Below, piece by piece: positions 47,301 through 57,901 of a stretch of DNA of 64,000 nucleotides. The notes under the pieces are model-generated. The model ran no database searches, was not told where the DNA came from, and saw nothing but the letters and a program-made list of their open reading frames with translations. A program made the position numbers and the translations under genes. Each line of letters opens with the position of its first letter. The stretch's first letter is position 1. This DNA is from Lactifluus volemus (Eukaryota; Basidiomycota; Agaricomycetes; Russulales; Russulaceae): the NCBI GenBank assembly GCA_022376515.1, contig WTXI01000003.1, positions 496,001-560,000 of the forward strand. Direction: 5' to 3'.

Positions 47301-50032
47301 TCCTGCCTTTCTATAATGCTCGACAAGCTGACGTTCAATATCTGCAAACTCGAGTCGTCATATATCGCCAACAGCGATGTATCAGACCTTCCCTCGAGAA
47401 TCACCAAACACATTCCACACACTCTATCGTATGCCTGCATTTTCTGGGACGATCATCTGGAACATGTTGCCTTCGAGCACGACGTCTTCGCGAAACTTCG
47501 ATCCTTCTTCGAGACCAAGTTTCTATTTTGGCTGGAAGTTCTTAGCATTAAATCTACTGTGGCCCTTGCTTCGCCAGCATTATCGTCCTTGAAGATATGG
47601 TTGCGGTCGGACCACCAGAAGGTAAGTGCATCCCATAGTCCAATATGACATGTAGTGAACATTGCGTGGATTTTTAAAAGGGTTCCCAAGCAGAGGTGGA
47701 GAACGTTATGGCATTTGTGAATGATGGGTCCGCATTTTTGCGGTACTTTGGAATGGCTATGGCAAGGAGCGCTCCGCATATCTATATATCCGCATTGCCA
47801 TTCGCGCCATCCTCTTCCCTCATCGCCAAGCACTACATTGGTCTATTTCCACACACATTGTCCTTGGAGCGCGGGCAGTCGTCTCGTTGGCCAGCATTGG
47901 AGATGATGATTCGGGCACACGACAAATCAGTCGAGGTTGTCAGATTCTCACCGGATGGACAACGCATTGCGTCAGGCTCACAAGATCACACAATTTGTGT
48001 ATGGGATGCTACAACCGGAGAGATCGTAGCAGGCCCATTTATTGGGCACACCAATCATGTCAACTCAATTGCATTCTCACCAGACGGACAACGTATCACC
48101 TCAGGCTCGGGAGATAACACGATTCGCGTTTGGGATGCCACAACAGGAGAGGTCGTAGCGGGTCCGTTTATTGGACATACCGATTGGGTCAGATCTGTTG
48201 CATTCTCGCCGGACGGGAAGCGCATTGCATCGGCATCAGACGATCGTACGATTCGGGTGTGGGATGCCGCAACGGGAGAGCTTCTAGTGGGCCCATTCAC
48301 TGGACATACCGATTGCATCAGATCTATTGCATTCTCGTCGGACGGCCAGCGCATTGCATCGGCCTCGGATGATCGTACGATTCGCGTATGGGATGCCGCA
48401 ACAGGGGGTGTCAGAGTGGGCCCGTTTACTGGACACACCAATAAGGTTGCATCTATTGCATTCTCCCCGGACGGACAGCGCATAGCCTCGGGCTCCGCAG
48501 ATCGCACAATTCGCGTATGGGATGCTACAACAGGAGAGATCACAGCAGGCCCATTTACTGGACACACCGATGAGGTCAATGATGTTGCGTTCTCGCCAGA
48601 CGGGCAGCTCATTGCCTCAGCCTCGGACGATTCCACGATCCGTGTGTGGGATGCCACAACGGGGAAGGTTGTAGCGGGCCCGTTTATCGGTCATACCGAA
48701 ATTGTCTGGTCTGTTGCATTCTCTCTGGACAGGCAACGCATCGCATCGGCCTCGGGAGATCGCACGATTCGTGTGTGGGGTGTCGCAACAAGAGAGGTTG
48801 TAGCAGGCCCGTTTACTGGTCACACCGATTTGGTCTTTTCTGTTGCATTTTCGTCAGACGGACAGCGCATTGCCTCGGCCTCGTTCGATCAAACAATCTG
48901 TGTGTGGCACGCCGCCACAGGAGAGGTCGTAGCGGGTCCATTTACTGGACACACTGGACCTGTCTTCTCTGTAGCATTCTCACCGGACGGACAACGCATT
49001 GCCTCGGCTTCAGGAGATGAAACGATCCGCATGTGGGATGCCGCAACAGGAGAGGTCGTGGGCATATTTACTGGGCACACCAATGATGTCAACTCAGTTG
49101 CATTCTCACCAGATGGGCGGCGCATCATCTCAGGCTCGGGAGATTGCACGGTTCGTGTTTGGGATGCCACAACAGGAGAGGTTGTAGCGGGCCCGATTGC
49201 TGGACATACCGATTGGGTCAGATCTGTTGCCTTCGCGCCTGACGGGCAGCGCATTGCGTCGGCATCAGATGACCGTATGATTTGCTTATGGTCTGTTGCA
49301 ACGGGAGATCTTCTAGCGGGCCCATTTACTGGACATACCGATTGGATCAAATCTATTGCATTCTCATCGGATGGGCAGCGCATTGCCTCGGGCTCGAATG
49401 ATCACACGATTTGTGTGTGGAATGCCACAACAGGAACGATTCTTGCAGGCCCATTAACACACTCCGATGAGGTCAACTCGGTTGCATTTTCGCCGGACGG
49501 GCAGCACATTGCCTCAGCCTCGGATGATCGCACGATTTGCGTGTGGGATGCCATAACAGGGGAGGTCGTAGCGGGCCCATTTACTGGACACACCGATTGG
49601 GTCTTATCAGTCACATTTTCCCCAGACGGGCACCACATTGCATCTGCCTCCGGAGATTACACGATTCGTGTATGGGATGTCCCATCGGAAGCAAGACCAC
49701 TTCCTGAACACACCAAGTCGATCGACTCTGTGGCCTTCTCTCTGGACGAACAGTACATTACGGCCTCACAAGATCGCACAGTTCACGTGGAGAAGCATGA
49801 CCTCCGAGTAGGAGACATCGAGAACATCGATCTCATGAACAAATTCCTGATCGATAGCGATGGGTGGATGTGCGGGGAAGATGGGGAACTTCTTTTATGG
49901 ATCCCCCAGATTCACAGGCCATATTTTCATAGATCTAACACTATTTGGATTGCAGGTATGAACGAGACTTGGCTTGAACTGACAAACTTTGTGCACGGAC
50001 CCAATTGGGCTACAGTTTATGATCCCAAATAG
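44347..50032 (+). CDS. NLR4: NACHT-WD40 STAND receptor
   Basis: Exons: 44347-44593, 44650-44803, 44854-44964, 45004-45457, 45515-45565, 45630-45834, 45887-46021, 46087-47621, 47681-50032; 1747 residues with consistent phases. The ATG is shared in position and frame with NLR2. The C2-like region (AILRAHNIPRLKTLLG; KWQSRPVRRVAHFVEWNENI; RITISIYAKKA) is followed by a longer linker than in NLR1/3 (extra segment around DSTPLSRSSRND). The NACHT has GQAGTGKS, ILIVVDALDES and ILITSRLED. Fourteen WD40 units, a degenerate fifteenth and the GWMCGEDGELLLW cap follow. The last residues (NWATVYDPK) and the 3' flank differ from the other three genes, so this copy sits at the edge of the duplicated block. 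A non-self recognition or cell-death role is inferred from the family. Confidence 0.85.
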
Positions 50033-51258
50033 AGTCAGCTGTGCTATAACGAATTTCCGGAGCATTGTAGTTGTTAAGGCTATAATATAGCGTCTGGCCT
50101 GTTTATATATGTCATGCACTAAGGAATGGCCAAATCTTCCAGGCGTCACGCCCAACCCAGGACATTCCTACATGTTCTCAAAGGTGATCTAATGATACTC
50201 AGGTGTGGATGTGTAACTCAGATAAACAGGCTCACTACATATTGAACTGTAGGCTTTCGACGTTGCCATAGTTCAGCCTGTTCAGGTACCTGATGGAATG
50301 AGCTTGGTCGAGATGTTCCAACCTCACCAGTAGAGTGCATGAAAGCAATCCAGAACGCTAGTGGGACCACCGCATGAAGCACGCTGAGAAGCATTGAATT
50401 CTACCACATACACTAGGATAGCAAAGGATCCCTTGAGTATCCGCGGATCTCGATTTGAGATACTCCTTGGGACTGGTCAATTCGTGGGTCGATGCTATAC
50501 CGAAATTTTAGTTACCACCCCCATTTATTAATACAACGGATCAAGCTAGTGAGCCGGACGAGAGAAAGATTGCTTACGTTTGAATTATTGTCATGCCCCA
50601 TGAGGCTACTAGTAGTGACCCTCCAGTTCAACAAGGGATGGGCGAGGAAAGGAATCAGACAGACGCACAGATTACCGACAATATAAGCCGGCACCAAACG
50701 TATTCCGGATATCTAGCGGAGCTCTCCACAGAGGATAAGATCTGTCGATAAGACAAGTTCCATTAGAGGTTTGGGTGCAGGTCTAGTTGCGCAGTTCACG
50801 ACGGTCGTCTGATGATAGGTCTGTGTACTAGCCATTACCCTTTTCCGAGAAATTGATGGAAACAACTGGAAAGGCATTGACTTTGGACGAAGTGGGCCAG
50901 TCCAGTGGCATGGCTTTGCTCAAAGGCGGTTCCGGTTCCGCCCCCAGCATGTATTTTTCTTTAAAAAAAACAACTCTGCATTTGTAAAGCCGATAAAAAT
51001 ACAGTATTGTACTATCGATCACCCACGCTATCGATTACCTTACTGTACACTGACACGGAGAGACTCGGAAGCGCGCCGTCGTCCTGGGCTCTGGTTGGTT
51101 TAATCGCGCGCCAAATGTACGCGTACGTTTCGTTCTCTCAACACCAAAACCCAAGCTGACCACTTGAAGAAAAAAGAAATACATATATAGATTTGAACGT
51201 CAGATGCATGAAAGTCAAGATTCTATGTACCGCTGCCAGCATGTTCCTTTCAAAGGTG
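50033..51258. other. Intergenic region after NLR4
   Basis: Apparently single-copy sequence; it does not match the 3' flank of the other NLR genes. Near 51110-51250 it has weak similarity to the spacer beside KNH genes ('cgtttcgttctct...', 'atgcatgaaagtc'). No convincing frame or RNA gene. Confidence 0.4.
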
Positions 51259-51517
51259 TTACAATACCATCACCACGCTCAGCACTGCAGCAGTCGCATA
51301 CAGTGTTAGAGCACCGGCGCCGCAAGTACAAAGCCCGCTGTTGGGCGCAGGTGAAGCCGAAGTGACTGGCGAGGCCGTGGTAGACAAGGACGACCGCGGT
51401 GCAGGTGAGCTAGTCAATGAAAGCGGCGTGGACGAGCTTGATGAGCCTGCGGTGTAAGATTGATGATCGGTGTTCACGCTCGCAGGCGTGGTCGTGGTTG
51501 TGGTTGTGGTTGTGGTT

Positions 51518-51551
<34 letters not shown>

Positions 51552-52393
51552 GAATTGGCGAGAACCGGTGCGTGAATGGGAGCGGGTAAAATGGCAGGGG
51601 TGTGGTATTTGGCTCCTTCGTAGAGTAGGACTCACGTTTGACCAAGTTTATGCTGACACAGTTAAAGGTCAAGCCACCGCTGCTACTGCCGCCCGTAATG
51701 GTGAACCGTTGACTTCTGCCTGTGGAGTTTCCATCCACTGTTTTTTTTTGATTTCGCGAGGCGAATGAAAATGACCACGCGCAAAGGCGAGCCGGAAAAA
51801 TTTTTCAAGTCAGCTTTTCCGGTCAATTTCTCCGTTATACCCGCGGGTGCGCGGAGGGTTTGGGGGGAGTTAGGAAGAGGTTGAAAGGACGCACTGAAGA
51901 CGAAATAGTCGGTCCTAGGTGGGACATTCGGCGTGGGGATTGAGGTTTCTCCGTTTAAAGGAACGCTCATCACAAGCGGGTGATCTGCAATGTAACCAAA
52001 AAAAAAGGTGTCGTGGTGTTAGCATGGTTCTTCGTCGGAAGTCACACACGCGTCGGCAGAGTGACCCACCGCAATCCAGATGCTCAGTTCCATTCTCCAA
52101 GTAGCCATAGCCAAGAAAGATCCTGCCGGTCAAATCGGAATTGGGAGGGATCTCCGGGGATCTCCTGCGTAGACGCCAAAGAGGTAAGACGGTCAGCTGG
52201 AGGAACAACGACGGAACGGTAGCAAAAGGGGCTTGAAGCACCAAACCAGTCTTTCATTCTTATCCATTCGTACATTCCATATGGTGAATTCGTTCGGGTA
52301 GACGAAGTCGGTGACGGGTTGACGCTTCACTTGGAGGACCGCTTGGGCAAGAGCGATGAGGGTAAAGAGGACGATGATAGTGAAGGGGAACAT
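51259..52393 (-). CDS. KNH6: GPI-anchored Kre9/KNH-domain protein with Thr-rich stalk
   Basis: Four exons begin at ATG 52393 (MFPFTIIVLFTLIALAQA signal peptide); the frame extends upstream without an ATG. KNH strands: FVYPNEFTIWNVRMDKNERLVW, GRIFLGYGYLENGTEHLDC, DHPLVMSVPLNG, RTDYFVF and RSQRFTITGG. After FTITGG comes a Cys (LTFNC), then a run of Thr encoded by an ACN microsatellite, a Ser/Thr/Pro stalk and a hydrophobic C-terminus (LYATAAVLSVVMVL) that fits a GPI-attachment signal. It is probably anchored in the plasma membrane or linked to the wall. It looks like the single-copy ancestral form from which the truncated KNH1-5 derive; that direction is inference. Confidence 0.7.
51490..51550. 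repeat. Trinucleotide-type microsatellite encoding poly-Thr
   Basis: GTGGTT/GTGGTC hexamer run on the plus strand, giving consecutive Thr codons on the minus strand in the KNH6 stalk. Likely length-variable between strains. Confidence 0.75.
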
Positions 52394-52641
52394 GAGGATT
52401 TTATGAGCCCTCAAAGGAAGGACATCTTATAGACCAACTATGCGCCATTAACTCATTTGCCCGGCTTTGCTCATCTCGGGTCGTTCAAGTGAGCCAGGCG
52501 TGGCATCCCAATCAGGAAAGTGTAACACTGAATTGAGAAAAGTAACAAATAAGAGCAAATAAACCACGCGACGCGTAAACAGACACGGTTAATTGATTTT
52601 TGGGGGTCAGGTTAGCCCCAAAGGCTTAGACCTTGACCACA
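52394..52641. promoter_or_regulatory. Divergent promoter region between KNH6 and the RIF1-like gene
   Basis: Only 248 bp separate the two start codons. A CTATAAG element (52427-52432, minus) lies about 35 nt upstream of KNH6. A motif GGTCAGGTTAGCCC at about 52605 also occurs in the NLR 3' flanks (21146, 42004). Confidence 0.35.
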
Positions 52642-55600
52642 ATGATGTCTCTCCCGACACCACCTAGAGTTCGTGTATCATGGTCACAGGTTAATGAGTA
52701 TCACTCCACTACCAGTCCAGCACGCCCAAAGAAGCGTACATCTAGGCACTTGCCCGTTCGCTCCATCCTTAAGCAGTCCTCTTATCCCCTCCTGCCCCTA
52801 CTCCTCCCCGAACATGACCGTCAAGTCACCCCTGAACCAGGTCATCCACTATCAGACCTTCACTACCTCGACGGCCCCATGAACAAAATTCTTTCCAAAT
52901 CTTCATCTCTTGCCGATCTCATCGAGGCTTATTCCATCCTCACAGCTCGGCTCAGAGCAGTCGTTCAAGAAACCACGGACAGCAGTTGCTCATGGCCCTT
53001 GTTCCAACCCCTGCGAAAGCACCGCATAGCATTCGTAGACACTGTCATTCGTGACCTAGGCCGTGCTTTAGTCGACCCGATGGAAGGATGTGACCAGTCA
53101 TTTTGCTCAACTCCAGAGCCCCAATCGTCCCTTCCATCCCCAGAGAAGAGTCCACGAAAGAAGCGATGTGGTATGAGCGAAGAGCAAGTTAAATACGCTC
53201 GCGACCTCGCAACCGTATCACATGCTGTCATCAAACTCCTCGGTCTGGCCTTCACTCTTCCCGCAGTTTATGCTCTATTCGATGGTGCGCTTGTCGTGAC
53301 CTATTTTTTTTTTATTCGTTGATCTGGCGAGCCGTTAGAACAAGACCTCGGTTCTATGTTGACACAAGCGCTCGCAATCCCGTTAGCGGCAGACCTGCCG
53401 ACGCCAAATGCGCGGAAGACTTGCGCACTTGCTATTTGGCTTCTCCAGACTCAACGATTGCCCGCTGACGTTCTCGCACCAGCCAAGGACAGAATTGCCT
53501 ATGCTCTCCGACGCGCCGTCGAAGGCGAGCTTGGTAAAGAAGGCAAAAAGGGGGCGGTCACCGACGGCCTCAAGGTAAGATTACTAGCGTGAAATCCTCT
53601 GGGCTCAGATAACAAGCTGACCCTCGTCGATTGTTCAGGCCATCCATGATCTAACCGTCCACGAGCCGTCGGTCTTTGTGCCAGCATTTACTGAGCTCCT
53701 GCCTTCCCTCCTCGAGAACCTACTCGCGCCCCGACTTGTCCTGCGTGCTCAAGCCTGCCATGCCCTTGGCGGCTTGGCCTTCGGCGCTTCCCAGATTCCC
53801 TTCTCCTACACACATACGCGGATCTCCGAGATGGTCGCCGCAGCTCTTACCGTCGTCCCTGCATCATCCTCGTCGTTGACTTCGTCCCCTCGTACACCCA
53901 CCAAGTCCGACTCGATGCTCGTCAAGACCCTGCGCACAACGCTCGCAGCACACGATCCATCGTGTGCCGCCCAGGGTCCTGTTTGGGCGCTCTGCACTCT
54001 CGCCGCGCTCGTCGTGCTGCTCGGTCCAACGCTCGTGACGAGCGCAAAGCTTACGAACACACTCAAGGGACTCCTAGCCCTCTCGGTACGCCACAGAAAA
54101 TCATCCGTCCGCGCGCTCGCATGTGCGGTCTGGCGATCCTTGGCATGGGCGTATTTCCGGCCACCCCTCCCTCGTAAGCATGAAGAGAAAGAAGATGTTT
54201 GCGATGAGGATGAACCTAGGGGGGAAGAAAAAGAGGACGCGTACGAGGATGAAGAAGAAGACGAGCGGTCGACTAAACTTGCTGTGGCCTGGACACCAGC
54301 GGAAGAAGCGCGGCGCGACGAATTTTGGAAGGTGGTCGCGACGATGGTTGACATGGGCGCCGGAGTCGGCTCTGTGGGTGCGCTGCTCGCGCACAAGACT
54401 GACGATGCGCGCAGCGTGTCACGCGGAATCGCTATTCTCGAGACGATGGTGCAGCGCGGGGGCAACATGTGTCATGATGCCGTTCAGACCCTCTGCCGGC
54501 TCGTCTCTGCGCCGCGCGGACTCGAAGCGTTGACCAAGCAGGAACAAGAAGAGGAGGACAACGAGGGAGAGGAAGAAGGACGCGAGTGGGAGTGGGCGAA
54601 ACTGCTCCCCGCTCGCTTGTTCAGCGCCGATCCGGGCCTACTGACGGTCGATTTTACCTCGCTCTCCGATGAAGTGCGCCTCGTGTTGAAGCAGACGCCT
54701 TCCATGGCGGACGTGCGCGCGCTCAGCGCGACCGAGTTGTGGATGCCCGATGTGATGGATGGCTTGATTAGAGTATGGCGGACTGCGTTGACGCAAGTGT
54801 GCTTGAGCTCAGACGCTGAGCTTCCAGTAAGTCTCTCGCCCTTAAATGAGGGCGAGGCAATGATTGTTTGTCCTTGTTGTGCTTTAGCCCGAGCTCGTAC
54901 AATCCTGGCATGGCCTTCTCAAGGCGGCACTGCGCACCTCAAACGATGACAACAATGAGGAGAACGACTCAATGTCCAAACTCGCCGTGCTGGCCGTCTC
55001 GCTGATGCAAAGCATCCTCAGCGACCCCAAGGTACAACTCGTGCCCTCTGGCGACGCGCCGACGTCCGCGGTCAATGGGCCCGCCCCCACCGCACCTCCG
55101 TCATCCGACGTCGAATTAGCACCGCACACGCGCTCAAATGCAGCGATGAAGCTCGCCGTCGTGCGCGCTCTCTGGACACACGTGCACGTAATGCTCCCCA
55201 CCGAAGCGCTCGGCGCGTCCGCGAGCGAATCGCTTCTCACGTGGCTCATGGATAAAGAGCCCGAAATTGTGTGGGAGACCGATACGCCGCACGACGCACG
55301 CACGCAGTGGGCCATGCTCTGCGCCGAGGTTATCATGCGCAGCGCTCCTTCCCCATCGTCGTCGTCGTCGACATCGCTCCTCCGCGTGTTTTGGGGCGGC
55401 GCTAGCAGCAGGCGCTGTACATGGGACTGGCCCGCAGATGTGCGCGCGCTTGTGTGGCGCACGTTTGCGGAGCGGTGGAGGGCGCTTGCGAAAGGGTGGG
55501 AAGAAGCCCCGGTACTCCTCGGCGTGCCATTTGCGTCAGTGTGCTCCGTCTTTCCCTTCGCTTCTTCTGCTAATTTGGAATTCGTGAATAGTGACACGGA

Positions 55601-57901
55601 TGGATGGGAGATGAGCACGGAAGATCTCGATGTGTGGGACGCGACGTTGCAGTCTTGTCTCGAATACGTGCTCGATGAGGGTGCGGACGCCGCGCGCGTA
55701 CTCGATCACGTCGCGGGCACCATCGCGAGCACGCATATCCCAACCGGCGCGTCTGCTACGCGCGCGGCGGACATACTGCTCGGCCATCTCGAGGTATCTC
55801 TGTCGCCGCAACCGCACGACGCAGCACCCGCACTGTTGCTGGCGTTTGTGAACGACACGTTGGTCAGCACGTACCCGCCCGAGCCTCAGGACAAGGTAGT
55901 GTCCATGTGGCTCTTGCGCACGGTGAAGAAAGTCGTGGGAGCGCTCCCCGCCAGGATGCTGCGCGAGGCCGTCAGTGCCTTGCAGGAGGGCCTCGGTGTG
56001 TGGGTCGCAGATCAGTACCAGGTGTTCACGATGGAAGAATATGCGTTCGATGTGGGTGGCCTCCCTTCTTTTGTTTTTCACCCTTCACTCACGCTAGGTT
56101 GCCTGGTTCTGACGGTCCTTTAGATCGTTTCGGTGTACCAGACAATGATGCTGTGCTTGCAGTCTCTCGGCCCATCCATCGACACTCTCAAAGTTTTAGG
56201 TCCGCTGTTGGAATCCGGATTTACTGGTCGCGAGGACAAACCGCGGGCTTTGGTCGAAGCCTTCCAGGACTACTGGGACTTGACTTTTGCCCAGGTTTCT
56301 GTCCCCCAGGGCGGATGGCCTTCATCTGTTATTACCTGCCTTAAGGCGTGTGGTAGGTTGGTGGTCACGAAGCCCACTCCTCTTCCCGTAGAGACCGTCG
56401 CCGAAAGCATTCCGGTGCCTACGCTCAAATCTGCATTCTCTTGGGGCTCCTCATCGACGCTCGCTGCCGAAGAGGACGATGCATCCGACACTACGGAGAC
56501 ACCCCAGGACTCCGATCTCTCCACCCCGACAAAAGCAGCGGAACCCCCGTCGACACCAAGGGCGGCACTCTTGACGTCCTCTCCCCAGCGACCATGCAAA
56601 ACCGCAAGTATCCGGCTCGATCACATATTTTCACCCCTTGTCCCGACGCAGCTCGATTTTGTCATGGGCTCTGCTGCGTCGTCCCCCTCCTCCATGCCAT
56701 CCCGGCTCCTTCGCTCTCCTGTTCTGCGCTCGTCACCAAAGAAGGTATTGGATCACTCGGAAGACAAAGAGAATACGCCACCAAAGCCGCCCGCTTTGCC
56801 CTCCCTGATGGAGCGCATCGCGATGGCGACGACATCTCCCGGCACGCCGAAACGGGGAAAGCGACGCGCAAGCAACGTGCTCACCGACTCGCGTCCCACA
56901 AAGAAAAGCCGCGGGTGCGTGATGGGGAAGCCGGACGACGAGGACGATAGCGAGGCTGAGCGCGAAGAAGTCCGGAAGTGCCTTTTCCAGCCGGTGACGC
57001 CCAGCCCCGTCGGGCGCCCCAACCCCAACTTCATCCCTGCCGCGCTTGCCACCGTCGCTGTGACATGGCCGTCTCGCGCTTCAATTCAACCGGCACACCC
57101 AAATAGCCGGTCTCCGTCACCGACGCCTCCACAGCTGCCGCCGCAGCGCAAGCGGAAACGTACAGGCGTATTTATGGAATCCGTCGAGGTTCCGCAACCC
57201 CTGCACCAGTCTCAGGTGATGCTGCTACGCAGGTCTCAACGGCGGACGAGCTTGCCATCACAATCAGATAGGAACAAATTTGCAGCCCCTGTAGCACCAC
57301 CACCACTACCATCATCGCCATCATCAGAAGCCCCGCTGCCGTCAGTGCCGCTGTCAACGCCGCCGTCGCCATCTGTTGGTCTGGTGGTCCGTCGTCGCAG
57401 CCTGCGCCGCTGCAAATCACTGGTCATTGACGACGGCGGAGTTTCACAGCGGTCTGGTACAGGTACAGTGACGGCGTCCGCGCCGAGGAAGCGGCGGCAG
57501 AAGAAGGGCGGGGCGGCGTCAGACGTGGTCGTCGTCCCTGCTGTCGCCGCTGCCGCCCATGTGGGTTCATCATCGCCTATCTCCGCCTCCTTAAGGAGGG
57601 CGCGGGTGGTCGTTGGGAGCGGTAAGTCGCTCTCCTCTTGTTGCGATGTTGCGATGTTGAGCTAAAGTTGGACTTTTTTTCGTTCTGTCTCTCGATCATA
57701 GATGACTCTATGGCTGCGGACTCGGAAATTATGATCGATCGTGATCAAGCCGGCGGTGTGGCGCTCCCGCCGTCCGAGGCGTCGTCCGATGATGACCCTC
57801 ATCTTGGGCAGGTGACGCCACAGCACATTTTCTCGCCGGTGCTCCCGAAGCGCTTATTGGTTTCATCCTCCCGGTTCTTTGCCGTACATGGTAATCCGTG
57901 A
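52642..57901 (+). CDS. RIF1: RIF1-like telomere/replication-timing protein
   Basis: Six exons (52642-53284, 53339-53574, 53639-54826, 54888-56051, 56124-57621, 57702-57901) give 1642 residues. The N-terminal two thirds are a helical-repeat (Rif1_N) domain: ACALAIWLLQTQRLPADVL, LVLRAQACHALGGLAFG, TRAADILLGHL. An acidic insert lies in exon 3 and a disordered basic, Ser/Pro-rich tail follows. RIF1 proteins limit telomere elongation, set late-origin timing and recruit protein phosphatase 1. Near the N-terminus are RVSW (residues 11-14) and SILK (41-44), which match PP1-docking consensus motifs. The tail has several SP/TP sites (KSPRKK, ITSSPQRP-type). The ATG chosen is the first in frame. Identification is from the overall pattern and would benefit from a profile search. 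Confidence 0.7.

Noticed and set aside
51460..51768. Plus-strand frame rich in Arg-Gly (GRGRGRG) opposite the KNH6 stalk.
   Set aside because: It is the antisense translation of the Thr microsatellite.
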